Part shown: positions 16,601 through 24,730 of the stretch, piece after piece
Numbering within the stretch: position 1 is the first letter of the stretch
Layout of the letters: every line of letters begins with the position of its first letter
The notes under the pieces: generated by a model
Databases searched by the model: none
What the model saw: the letters and a program-made list of their open reading frames with translations, nothing else
Told to the model about the DNA's origin: nothing
Source: Ferrovum sp.
GTDB lineage: Bacteria > Pseudomonadota > Gammaproteobacteria > Burkholderiales > Ferrovaceae
Direction of reading: 5' to 3'
DNA: 49,244 nucleotides
Assembly: GCA_010435995.1 (NCBI GenBank)
Contig: JAAGNR010000049.1
Location: forward strand, 1-49,244
Program-made: the position numbers and the translations under genes

Positions 16601-19600
16601 CCTGCCACGCCTGGGGACCGTGCAGCCTCCCCTGATCCGGTTCATCCGGCGACCACCAGGACGGATCCATGCCGTAGTTCAGATGGGTGCTCAAATCAGC
16701 GTGCCGTTCTGCCAGGATCAACACCCCTCCCTGAGCCATCCAGCGCCTCACCGCCGCCACCGTGCGCGCCGGATTGTCGGTGCCATGCAACCAATGACGC
16801 AGAATGATCAGATCGTAATGACCGGGAACCGCCGGCGCATCCATCGGTGCAAGGGTTGCGGCATCGAGTTGCACCGCGTGGAGCCAGGGATAATCCGCCA
16901 CTTCCACCTGCAACCGTCCCACCACTGCCGACTCTGTGTGCCCCAGTACATAGTCCAGCCGTTCCGGGAGAACCCCCTTCAGGCATTGGGCCAAGGTCGC
17001 CGTCCCCGGACCGATTTCCAGAATTCGCAGGCGCCGTCGAAGGGGCCAGTCTTTCGCCAAGTGGGGCAACCACTGGGTCAAGGCCCGAAAAATTCCACTG
17101 TAGGCCGGCGCTTCTTCGAACAGGGTTTCGGTCAAAGGACTGTGGATCAGCCCGGTTTTGAACGGGACCAGATCGATTCGCCCGCTCAGCAGATCGGACA
17201 GATGCCGCCCCACATGCCCCAATTGCACCAATTCCGGCAAAGCCTGAGGATATTCCTGCAACAAGGTGCGCCAGATCTCTTCCGGCAGCGGCAACTCTCC
17301 CGACATCAAGCGCCACTGCCCGGACTTTAATTGCAACCACCCCTCCTGTTGTAGCTGCCGTCGCAACCAGTGAAAATAGGGGCGGAGGGGTGCCGGGCAA
17401 CGGGAATCGTCGCGCACCCAGCCATCGAGTTCCTGCCCCAACTGGTCAAAAGCCCGGCAGGCAAACGCCATGGCCAGAGCGTCAAACAGGGGCAGCCCTT
17501 CGCGGAACAAAGCCAGCCGATTGCCGTCCGACTCCTGGGTCAGCATCAGGGAGCGCAGTTGCCCTCCCCACTGCGCCACTTTCCCCGGCGGGGACTGGCT
17601 CTCTTCCCGAGCACCGGGACACAGGACGGCCACCGTACCCCAACATGCCGCATGGACCGAGTCATGGGCATTCGACAGGGGCATGGCACGAAAACGGCAG
17701 TCGGTCAGTTGCGCCACACAGTGTCCTGCTTGGTCCCACAAGGTGAAGTCAGCCGTGACCGAACGGCCCTGGCGCCGCTTGAGCAGAGCCTCGAAATGGG
17801 TGACCGGAGTCTGGCGCCAGACCTTGACTCGGCCCATCTTCACCGGCAGATAGGGTACGCCCCGCCCGCCTTCGATCTCCGCCTGAAAAAAATCCACCAA
17901 TGACTGAAAACATTGATCCAGCACCCAGGGCGGCAGCTCCCAATCTCCAGCCTCCGGAGACGGGACGGAGCGCAGCGTGGCGCTCAACCGGTCACCCTGC
18001 ACCCGGACCGTATCGATGCCCTGAAAAGTGGGCCCGTAGTCCAGGCCGAGGGCGTGGGTCATGCGGTAATGGGTGGCACCGGACAGTTGCTGAACAGCCC
18101 CTTTGAACTCACCGCCGAGTGAAGTGACGGGAGAACCACTGGAGGCTCCCAACAGCCGACCCGAGGCATGCAAGGTCCATTCATCCTCGCTCAACCGCTG
18201 ACGGCTGCGAAGGGTGAAATGCCCGTCACGAGGGTGAAGTTCAAAACGCAGGGTGCGCCCATGTTCGCCATCGAACACCACAGGGGCCAGAATATCCAGT
18301 TCTTCCACTTCTGCCGAGGACGCGCCGAACCACTCCCGGGAGGCGGCCAGAGCCATTTCCACATAGGCCGCCCCAGGGAGAACCAGCGCCTGACCCACCC
18401 GATGATCTTGCAACCAGGCCTGTTTGGCCGGATCCAGAATCACTTCCCAGGCCGCCTGGGTTTCCTGCAGTCGCCATCCCAACAGCGGATGACGCCGCTG
18501 CCGCTGGATGATCTGATAGCCCTCGCTGGTTTTGGGGAGCCAGTGACGCTGCCGTTGCCAAGGGTAGCGAGGGAGATCCAGAAACTTTCCCTTGGTCGGG
18601 AAATAGGGGGCCGCGGGTGGACTCGCATCCCACAGATGGATGCGCACAACCAGGCGTTCCAGATCTTTCAGGCCATCGCTCTGACGCCGTTGACTGGCGG
18701 CGATGTGATAGCTCCCGTCACGGGAGGCCAAACATTCCTTGAGGTAATGTTGCAGAATGCCGTGGGGACCGATCTCGATGAAGGTACGGCACCCCAGATC
18801 GGCCAGGGTACCAATGGCCGAGGCAAATTGCACCGGACAGCGCACATTGTCCCACCAGTAACGCGCCCCCAGTTCCTGCCCCTGAATCTCTTTTCCTGTC
18901 ACGGTGGACACCAGAATTTTTCGGCCCGGCCGGGGGTGCAACCCTGCCAGGGAACGCACCAGTCCCGCCTGGATGGGATCCATGAAGGGGCTGTGAAAGG
19001 CATAATCGAGATCCAGTTTGCGAAAAAACACCCCCTGGGCGTCCGCTTCCGCTTTGACCTGATCCAAAACCGCCTCCGACCCTGCCAGCGTCAGATTGCC
19101 TGGCCCATTGTAGCCGGCGATGACGACTTCGCTCCAATCCCGTTCCACCGCCCAGGCCTCCCACCGGGAAGCCGTCAACCCCAGCGCCGCCATGCGTCCC
19201 CGACCCCGAGTCGTGGCCTGCGCTGCGCTGCGGGCGCAAATGACATCCAACGCCTGATCCCGCGTCAGAATTCCTGCCGCCCACGCCGCCGCCACTTCTC
19301 CCACGCTGTGCCCGGTCACGGCCATGGGCTCCACGCCCTGTTCCTGCAGCCACTGGGTCAGTGCCAGCTGCACGACGAACAGGAGGGGCTGGGCCACCGC
19401 CGTATCGTCGAGGCGGCTGGATTCTTCCCCCGCCCACAGTTCGGCGCGCAGGGAAAAACCGGCACGCGCGGCCAGGGGTTCTTCAAAACTCTCCAGAATT
19501 TCCCCAAAACGCGGAGATTCCTCCCACAAACGACGGCCCATCCCCACCCATTGGGCACCATTGCCGGTATACACGAAAGCCACTCCCCCCGCCGTTCCCG

Positions 19601-21194
19601 GCGCTCCTTCCTCGCGCACGATCCCGTTGCTTGCGCCCCCCTGGGCAAAGGAGTCGAGGGCTTCTGCCATGGTGACCAGGGACGAGGGTTCGAGCGCCAG
19701 ACGCTGTTCCAGCCAGGCGCGATGATGGGCGGCACTGTAGGCCCAGTCGTAATAGTCTTCAGGAGTCAGGGTACGGAGAGCGGCGGCATGACGCAGGGCC
19801 AGTTCGCGCAGGGCGGGGACCGTCTGCGCCGAAAGAAACAAGGGTGGCCAAGGGGACGCGGGTGCCGGAACGGAGGGGGGATTCAGGGGCGCCAATGCCG
19901 CGCGGGGGGCCGCCTGCACCAGCACATGGGCATTGGCCCCGCCAAAACCAAAGGAATTGACTCCGGCGATGCGAGGACGATCGGATGGCGGCAAGGACTG
20001 CGACCGAGTCACCACCTGCAGGTTGAGGGCGGTGAAATCGATCTTTGGATTGAGTGTCTGACAGTGAAGAGTGGGAGGAATCTGGCCATGCTTGAGCACC
20101 AGCAATGTCTTGACCAGCCCCGCCATGCCCGAGGCCGTTTCCAGGTGTCCCAGATTGCTTTTTACCGAACCGATGGGCAAAGGATGATCGGGCGAACGGG
20201 CGGCACCATACACCTGACCGAGGGCAGAAGCCTCGATGGGATCGCCGATGGCCGTGCCGGTACCGTGGGCTTCCACGAAATCCACTTGAGAAGCCTCCAG
20301 ACCGGAGCGCCGCAACACGCTCGCCATCAATTCGGCCTGACCCTCGCTGCTGGGAATGGTCAGCCCGGTTTTGCGTGCCCCGTCGGCATTGACCCCTGTT
20401 CCCAGAATCACCCCGTGGATCAGACGGCCTTCCGCCTGGGCGCGCTCCAGAGGCATCAAGAGCAGTACGGCTCCCCCTTCGGAGCGGACATAGCCGGTGG
20501 CAGCGTCGGAAAACACCCGGCACCGACCGGCAGACGACAGCATGGAAGCCTTGCTGAAACCGATGAAAGGATAGGGATGAAGCAGCAGGTTGACCCCGCC
20601 CACCAGGGCGGTTTCGGCTTCTCCTGCCTGCAGGGTTTGGCAGGCATGGTGCAAAGCCACCAGAGAGGAAGAGCAGGCCGTATCCACCGCCAGGGAAGGA
20701 CCCCGCAGATCAAACACATAAGACAGACGATTGGCCGCAATGCTCAGGGTATTGCCGGTCATGGAGTAACCGGTCATACTGGACAGGTCATCCAGCCCGC
20801 GCATGCTGTAATCCAGTCCGGAAATGCCGACATAGACGGCAGTATGGGTCCCGGCCAGGGAGGACGGGACGATGCCGCCATCCTCCATGGCCTCCCACGC
20901 CAGTTCCAGCATCAGGCGTTGCTGCGGATCGAGCCAGGCTGCCTCGCGGGGAGAAATTCCGAAAAACCCCGCATCAAAGGCGTCAATGCGCGACAACACG
21001 CCGGCGTCGAAGGTCACGCTACGCCCCGGTTCCTTGCGCCGGTCATCGTGCAATTCGCCCACAGCCCAGCGTTCGGGATCGATCCGGGTCACCACATCCC
21101 GACCGCCGCGAAGCACTTCCCAAAAACCCTGTTCACTTTCTATGTCACCAGGAAAACGAAACGACAGGCCGACAATGGCAATCGGTTGTAACAA
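13647..21194 (-). CDS. rkpA: Type I polyketide/fatty-acid synthase, fully reducing (RkpA-like)
   Basis: Single-module megasynthase of 2515 aa. Domains: ketosynthase 1-425 (C174 in DTACSSSL, H310 in EAHGTGT, H350 in KSNLGH); acyltransferase about 540-850 (S630 in GHSVGE, YAFHS at 731-735); dehydratase about 900-1175 (H931...G934...P940, D1093 in DQCFQ); methyltransferase-like about 1385-1560 (LEIGPGTA); enoylreductase about 1760-2095 (HGGAGGVGIAA near 1907); ketoreductase about 2110-2290 (TGGIAGFGLA, GNYVAANAYLE); acyl carrier DLGMDSL with S2423. There is no thioesterase, so release probably goes to the overlapping oxoamine synthase. The full reductive set predicts a saturated chain built by iteration. 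The start is TTG at 21194; an in-frame TAG two codons upstream rules out a longer frame. Size and partner match rhizobial RkpA. Confidence 0.92.
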   Translation of the reverse strand: MLQPIAIVGLSFRFPGDIESEQGFWEVLRGGRDVVTRIDPERWAVGELHDDRRKEPGRSVTFDAGVLSRIDAFDAGFFGISPREAAWLDPQQRLMLELAWEAMEDGGIVPSSLAGTHTAVYVGISGLDYSMRGLDDLSSMTGYSMTGNTLSIAANRLSYVFDLRGPSLAVDTACSSSLVALHHACQTLQAGEAETALVGGVNLLLHPYPFIGFSKASMLSSAGRCRVFSDAATGYVRSEGGAVLLLMPLERAQAEGRLIHGVILGTGVNADGARKTGLTIPSSEGQAELMASVLRRSGLEASQVDFVEAHGTGTAIGDPIEASALGQVYGAARSPDHPLPIGSVKSNLGHLETASGMAGLVKTLLVLKHGQIPPTLHCQTLNPKIDFTALNLQVVTRSQSLPPSDRPRIAGVNSFGFGGANAHVLVQAAPRAALAPLNPPSVPAPASPWPPLFLSAQTVPALRELALRHAAALRTLTPEDYYDWAYSAAHHRAWLEQRLALEPSSLVTMAEALDSFAQGGASNGIVREEGAPGTAGGVAFVYTGNGAQWVGMGRRLWEESPRFGEILESFEEPLAARAGFSLRAELWAGEESSRLDDTAVAQPLLFVVQLALTQWLQEQGVEPMAVTGHSVGEVAAAWAAGILTRDQALDVICARSAAQATTRGRGRMAALGLTASRWEAWAVERDWSEVVIAGYNGPGNLTLAGSEAVLDQVKAEADAQGVFFRKLDLDYAFHSPFMDPIQAGLVRSLAGLHPRPGRKILVSTVTGKEIQGQELGARYWWDNVRCPVQFASAIGTLADLGCRTFIEIGPHGILQHYLKECLASRDGSYHIAASQRRQSDGLKDLERLVVRIHLWDASPPAAPYFPTKGKFLDLPRYPWQRQRHWLPKTSEGYQIIQRQRRHPLLGWRLQETQAAWEVILDPAKQAWLQDHRVGQALVLPGAAYVEMALAASREWFGASSAEVEELDILAPVVFDGEHGRTLRFELHPRDGHFTLRSRQRLSEDEWTLHASGRLLGASSGSPVTSLGGEFKGAVQQLSGATHYRMTHALGLDYGPTFQGIDTVRVQGDRLSATLRSVPSPEAGDWELPPWVLDQCFQSLVDFFQAEIEGGRGVPYLPVKMGRVKVWRQTPVTHFEALLKRRQGRSVTADFTLWDQAGHCVAQLTDCRFRAMPLSNAHDSVHAACWGTVAVLCPGAREESQSPPGKVAQWGGQLRSLMLTQESDGNRLALFREGLPLFDALAMAFACRAFDQLGQELDGWVRDDSRCPAPLRPYFHWLRRQLQQEGWLQLKSGQWRLMSGELPLPEEIWRTLLQEYPQALPELVQLGHVGRHLSDLLSGRIDLVPFKTGLIHSPLTETLFEEAPAYSGIFRALTQWLPHLAKDWPLRRRLRILEIGPGTATLAQCLKGVLPERLDYVLGHTESAVVGRLQVEVADYPWLHAVQLDAATLAPMDAPAVPGHYDLIILRHWLHGTDNPARTVAAVRRWMAQGGVLILAERHADLSTHLNYGMDPSWWSPDEPDQGRLHGPQAWQAVLEHAGWREVTVVTEPVSGEMAMGSYLMLAQMSEPVSFAEPSVSPSRHWGWLNPCPHELEALGRLLRSQGDQVWVPDNLEDEPSLPPEVTHWVYFAPAPEGSEGEMTPTLSLFHRVQALARIQSSTPTQLWIVTQGGSLQTDPVPEFSQPAHGAVWGLGRVLMNEYPDWRVTLLDLQAENISGPSWAERVVEEWRTPGADQEIVLTREARYGLRVIPLQAPATNCAPHSYRLDFKVPGQLRNLTWMPIPDRPLGDDDIEIRPHAVGLNFRDVMYVLGLLPDEAVEKGFAGASLGLECAGTVLRVGSGVHTFRAGDEVMGFGSACFSSVVRTVAAAVIHKPAHWSFEAAASVTTAFFTVYYALQHLAQVQPGERVLIHGGAGGVGIAAIQVAKHLGAEIFATAGTEEKRDFVHLLGADHVFDSRTLDYAEAILSATGGEGVDVVLNSLAGEAIRRNLQVLKPFGRFLELGKRDFFENTPLGLRPFKDNISYFGIDADQILTARPELAAKLFRELMALFRAGLLTPLPYRVFSGEQVVDAFRTMQQAHHIGKIVVTLKDFQPRFDAAVLPTPAPLSLSAERTWLITGGIAGFGLATARWLIGRGARHLVLVGRRGAKTPGAATALEALHKTGATVQLLAADVTDEDSLRTVLTHIQENLPPLGGVVHAAMVLEDALLANQDEEGFRRVLAPKLLGAWHLHRLTADIPLEYFILYSSVTTLIGNPGQGNYVAANAYLESLAQQRRALGLPALCIAWGPVADAGYLTTHEALLEGLEARLGGVPLQAEAALDQMGQWLKAEGVNSSLTLANFSWGSLARFLPSAQSARFDPLRHSHDEDAEQESGDFAAQIAGKSPQEVLERVRHLVAHEVAQVLCMKADQLDPQRSLHDLGMDSLMAVELALGLEKRCGIQLPAMILNEGPTLERISARIAEKLHSKQPDDSAQPGMSELVVALAGQHGEQLSATLVAETVETMQDLARRASRGAS

Positions 21195-21300
21195 AGGCTA
21201 AACTCACATCGAGGGTTTTTGGAAATGGTCGCGCGCCTCCAAACTAACACAATTGGTGCCCATATTCCAGAGGGAGCAATTGCGGTGCCCGTTGGAGAAC

Positions 21301-21329
21301 TTGATTACCCGCAAAAAATAGCCAATAAT
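21301..21329 (+). promoter_or_regulatory. Candidate promoter of the DUF4143 ATPase gene
   Basis: TTGATT (21301-21306), a 17-bp spacer and AATAAT (21324-21329) match the sigma-70 pattern at 4/6 and 5/6 positions, about 33 bp before the ATG. The -10 hexamer lies inside the left half of the dyad at 21323-21349. Computed by eye only. Confidence 0.45.
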
Positions 21330-21349
21330 GGAAACTGATTCCATTATTG
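21323..21349. promoter_or_regulatory. Perfect 11-bp dyad, possible operator, before DUF4143 gene
   Basis: CAATAATGGAA-ACTGA-TTCCATTATTG is an 11-bp perfect inverted repeat with a 5-bp loop, ending 12 bp before the ATG and covering the candidate -10 box. It could be a repressor site or an mRNA hairpin in the leader. It sits in the 167-bp gap shared with the divergent PKS gene, for which no good promoter was recognised. Confidence 0.55.
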
Positions 21350-21361
21350 CCGGAATAATTC

Positions 21362-22582
21362 ATGCGTTCGAGAACCCTCAAAGCACCCCTCCTGTTGGCC
21401 AGCCACACATTTCCCGTGGTTTTATTGACCGGACCGCGTCAGGTGGGCAAAACCACCTTGCTCAAAAGCATCGCTGGGGCAGAAAGAAATTACGTCACTC
21501 TGGATGACCGGGATGCCAGAACCTTGGCCGAATCGGATCCCGCCTTGTTTTTGCAGCGATATCCCCCCCCACTCCTCATCGATGAAGTGCAATACGCGCC
21601 AAACCTGTTTCACCACATAAAAGTGATCGTCGACCAGAGGCAGACCAATGGGCTGTTTTGGTTGACGGGCTCACAAAAGTTCCACCTCATGCACTCCGTC
21701 ACGGAAAGTCTCGCCGGGCGCGTCGCCATTCTTGAACTCAACGGCTTCTCTCAGGCAGAAATCCAGGGACGCGGTGATCATGCCCCTCCTTTCCTACCCA
21801 CCACGGAGTGGCTTCGCCAGGCGCGTCGCCAAGCGCATGAAATCGATCTAAAAACCCTTTATCACGGCATCTGGCGCGGCAGTTACCCCAGGGTCGTCTC
21901 GGAACCGGAACTCTCCACCGATCTATTCTATAACTCGTATATTCAAACCTACATTCAACGAGATATCAGGGAGATGATCAAAATCACCAACGAAAGTGCG
22001 TTTTACCGGTTCATCCAGGTCATCGCTGCCCGCACCAGTCAACTTCTGAATCATGCCGATATCGCACGCGATGTCGGCATCGACCAAAAAACCACCAAGG
22101 CCTGGCTGTCCGCACTGGAAGCCTCAGGACTGGTCTACCTCTTGCAACCCTACCATAACAACCTGACCCATCGACTGATCAAAACACCCAAGATATATTT
22201 CATGGATACCGGACTTTGTGCCTACCTCACCCGATGGTCAAGCTCGCAAGCCTTGGAAGCCGGAGCCTTTTCTGGAGCCATCCTCGAAACCTGGGTAATC
22301 TCTGAACTGCTGAAGAGCTATTGGTACAACGGCAAAACCCCCAATTTTTATTTCTATCGTGACAAGGACCAAAAAGAAATCGACCTTCTGATTGAACAAG
22401 ACAATACCCTTTATCCCCTAGAAATCAAAAAATCCGCCACCCCCAGCCAAAATTCCACCCATCATTTTGGCGTGCTTGCCAAACTCAACCAACCTGTCGG
22501 CCACGGGGCCGTACTGTGTCTTCGCCAGCAGGATATCCCCCTATCGGCGGAAATTGACGCCATTCCCGTGGGCTACCTCTGA
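21362..22582 (+). CDS. AAA-family ATPase with C-terminal DUF4143 domain
   Basis: 406-aa protein of the widespread AAA/DUF4143 group, whose cellular role is mostly unknown. Walker A GPRQVGKTT at 24-32, Walker B LLIDE at 71-75, the sensor-like LTGSQ at 101-105, a winged-helix-like middle (HADIARDVGIDQKTTKAWLSALEASG trimmed here to HADIARDVGID at 231-241), and a PD-(D/E)XK-like C-terminal end with EIDLLI at 339-344 and EIKK at 354-357. Transcribed away from the PKS. It may be a mobile accessory gene with no link to the glycan operon. The start ATG has only a weak GGAA upstream. Confidence 0.88.
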   Translation: MRSRTLKAPLLLASHTFPVVLLTGPRQVGKTTLLKSIAGAERNYVTLDDRDARTLAESDPALFLQRYPPPLLIDEVQYAPNLFHHIKVIVDQRQTNGLFWLTGSQKFHLMHSVTESLAGRVAILELNGFSQAEIQGRGDHAPPFLPTTEWLRQARRQAHEIDLKTLYHGIWRGSYPRVVSEPELSTDLFYNSYIQTYIQRDIREMIKITNESAFYRFIQVIAARTSQLLNHADIARDVGIDQKTTKAWLSALEASGLVYLLQPYHNNLTHRLIKTPKIYFMDTGLCAYLTRWSSSQALEAGAFSGAILETWVISELLKSYWYNGKTPNFYFYRDKDQKEIDLLIEQDNTLYPLEIKKSATPSQNSTHHFGVLAKLNQPVGHGAVLCLRQQDIPLSAEIDAIPVGYL

Positions 22583-22690
22583 GCGTCAGCCGGAGGCCAC
22601 CCCCAAACAAAAATCCCGCGCTCCCCACCCGTTGCGGTACCATTCTCTCCTGCGCGCGTTATTGCTCGTCACTTTGAAGATCCTCTGCTC

Positions 22691-24514
22691 ATGCCTCTCA
22701 TCCTCCTTGATGCTGTGTCCCTGGCCTTCGGGCTGGACCCTTTGCTCGATCACATCGACTTTCAGATCGATCCCGGCGAACGTATCGGGCTGATCGGCCG
22801 CAACGGCGGCGGAAAATCCACCCTCTTACGCATCGTACTGGGCACCCTCACCCCGGACGAGGGCAAGGTCTGGCGCCAGCCCGGCCTCAGAATGGGGTAT
22901 GTTCCGCAAGAACCCGAACTGGACCCCGAATCATCGATCTTTGACGCGGTGGCCCAAGGGCTGACCGAGTGCGGATTACCCGTGGCCTCCTATCAGGTGG
23001 AACGACAACTTTCCCAAATGGGACTCGACCCGGAAGGACAGGTCGGTCAACTGTCGGGGGGATGGAAAAAACGTGTCGCCCTGGCCCGCGCCCTGGTCGG
23101 TGAACCGGATCTGTTGATCCTGGATGAACCCACCAACCATCTGGATGTAGCGGCCATCGAACGACTGGAAGGAGCCTTGAGAAATTTCCCAGGCGCCGTA
23201 CTGTTCATCACCCATGACCGACATTTCCTGGATCAGGTCGTCACCCGCGTAGTGGAACTGGATCGAGGCAAGTTATCGACTTTCGGTGCATCCTTTGCCG
23301 ACTACCTGCGCCGCAAGGCCGAGCAACTGGCCTCGGAAGCCCTCGAACAGCGTCGTTTCGACAAGTTGCTCAGTCAGGAAGAGGTATGGATTCGCAAGGG
23401 GGTCCAGGCACGTCGCACCCGCAATGAGGGACGGGTACGACGGCTCGAAGAACTGCGCCGCGAACGTGCCCTGCGCCGGGATCAGATCGGGTCGGTCCGT
23501 CTGGCCGTGGATTCCGGGGACCGCTCCGGGGAACTGATCGCTGAATTGCAGGAGGTCACGTTGCGCTACGATAACCAGATCCTTGTGCAAGGCTTTTCCA
23601 CACGCATCCAGCGCGGCGACAAGATCGGCATCATGGGACCCAATGGCGTGGGAAAAACCACTCTGCTACGGACCTTGTTGGGATTGCATGCCCCCGATGA
23701 AGGAATCGTGCGTAGCGGCACCCGCCTGAACATTGCCTACTTCGACCAATGGCGCGAACAGTTGGACTCTTCGGCCACTTTGGTGGAAACCATCAGTCCA
23801 GGATCCGACTTTATCGAGATCGGCGGAACGCGCAAACATGTCATCAGTTATCTCAGCGACTTTTTGTTTCCGCCCGAACGCGCGCGCGCCAAAGTGGCCT
23901 CCCTGTCCGGGGGGGAACGCAACCGCCTGCTCCTGGCGCGCCTGTTTGCCCGCCCGTCCAATGTGCTGGTCCTGGACGAACCCACCAACGACCTGGATAT
24001 CGAAACCCTGGAATTGCTGGAATCCCTGCTCATCGAATATCCAGGCACCCTGTTCCTGGTCAGCCATGACCGCGCCTTTCTGGATGCGGTCGTCACCCAG
24101 GTCATGGTCCTGGAGGGTCAGGGCGTCGTCACGGAGAATGCCGGGGGTTACAGCGACTGGATCCGTTACCTGGCCCAACGAAAAAGGGCTCGGGAAAACA
24201 AGGAATCCCCCGTCAGTTCATCCTCTGAAACTGCCAAAACGAACCAGCTCCCTTCGGTCAAACCACGTAAAGCCCCAGTCGAGCGATTGTCCTACAAGGA
24301 GCAAAAGGAACTGGAAACTCTTCCAGACACCATCGCCCGCCTGGAAAACGAGGAAATCGAACTGGCCCGGCAACTGGCGGACGGGTCTCTCTACCGTCAT
24401 GCCCCCGATGAGGTCAAGCGCCTGAGTCAGCAGCAGAGCGAACTCGCCCACCAACTGGAACAGGCATTCCTGCGTTGGGAGGAACTCCAGCAGAAATACG
24501 ACAAGACCCAGTGA
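22691..24514 (+). CDS. uup: ABC-F family ATPase, Uup-type
   Basis: Soluble protein of 607 aa with two ABC cassettes and no membrane domain, of the ribosome/DNA-associated ABC-F family. Cassette 1: Walker A GRNGGGKST at 36-44, QLSGGWKKR at 120-128, LLILDEPTNHLD at 141-152. Cassette 2: MGPNGVGKTT from 315, SLSGGERNR at about 402, VLVLDEPTNDLD at about 425. The interdomain linker has the basic RRTRNEGRVRRLE near 240. A charged helical C-terminal tail (about 530-607) resembles the DNA-binding coiled coil that distinguishes Uup from EttA and YheS. It follows the DUF4143 gene by 108 bp and is the last gene before the palindrome centre. Probably a housekeeping gene. Confidence 0.9.
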   Translation: MPLILLDAVSLAFGLDPLLDHIDFQIDPGERIGLIGRNGGGKSTLLRIVLGTLTPDEGKVWRQPGLRMGYVPQEPELDPESSIFDAVAQGLTECGLPVASYQVERQLSQMGLDPEGQVGQLSGGWKKRVALARALVGEPDLLILDEPTNHLDVAAIERLEGALRNFPGAVLFITHDRHFLDQVVTRVVELDRGKLSTFGASFADYLRRKAEQLASEALEQRRFDKLLSQEEVWIRKGVQARRTRNEGRVRRLEELRRERALRRDQIGSVRLAVDSGDRSGELIAELQEVTLRYDNQILVQGFSTRIQRGDKIGIMGPNGVGKTTLLRTLLGLHAPDEGIVRSGTRLNIAYFDQWREQLDSSATLVETISPGSDFIEIGGTRKHVISYLSDFLFPPERARAKVASLSGGERNRLLLARLFARPSNVLVLDEPTNDLDIETLELLESLLIEYPGTLFLVSHDRAFLDAVVTQVMVLEGQGVVTENAGGYSDWIRYLAQRKRARENKESPVSSSSETAKTNQLPSVKPRKAPVERLSYKEQKELETLPDTIARLENEEIELARQLADGSLYRHAPDEVKRLSQQQSELAHQLEQAFLRWEELQQKYDKTQ

Positions 24515-24730
24515 CCCCCCTCATCCCGAACATCTCAGGCGATGGGTATGTCTCGCTAGAACGCCCGAGATAATTCTCCCCAGACCAGGGTACCCGCTGG
24601 GCTTCCCGCCAGTTGGGTCGGTACCGACCCAACTGGCGGGAAGCCCAGCGGGTACCCTGGTCTGGGGAGAATTATCTCGGGCGTTCTAGCGAGACATACC
24701 CATCGCCTGAGATGTTCGGGATGAGGGGGG
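24515..24730. other. Palindrome junction between the two uup stop codons
   Basis: This 216-bp gene-free stretch contains the symmetry centre, inside GGTACC at 24620-24625. On each side about 108 bp follow the uup stop codon. No T-tract terminator, origin motif, tRNA or gene was recognised. A 5-bp stem (TCTCG at 24551-24555 with CGAGA at 24566-24570) is too weak to call. If the two arms are an artefact, this is where the true genome leaves the contig. If the molecule is a real hairpin end, this would be the telomere turn-around. Confidence 0.8.

Larger units (their letters stand above)
1..24622. repeat. Left arm of a perfect 24.6-kb inverted repeat
   Basis: Every base i of this arm is complementary to base 49245-i. 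I checked the extreme ends, the centre and the coordinates of every gene pair, and all mirror exactly with no mismatch or spacer. All genes of this arm recur on the opposite strand in the right arm. The perfect identity points to a fold-back artefact or a read-through hairpin end rather than an old duplication. Confidence 0.97.

Noticed and set aside
18168-21191. 1007-aa open frame antisense to the PKS (also 954-aa frame at 13683-16547 and mirror copies)
   Set aside because: Shadow frames of a GC-rich gene. Composition is rich in Gln/Gly/His/Arg/Pro with no domain, while the opposite strand encodes catalytic PKS motifs.
24620-24625. GGTACC at the centre considered as a cloning or linker scar
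   Set aside because: The centre of a perfect palindrome must itself be palindromic, and GGTACC also occurs naturally a few tens of bases away; no vector sequence is present.
24590-24655. Strong hairpin at the centre considered as an intrinsic terminator of uup
   Set aside because: Any perfect palindrome centre gives a hairpin; there is no T-tract on either side.
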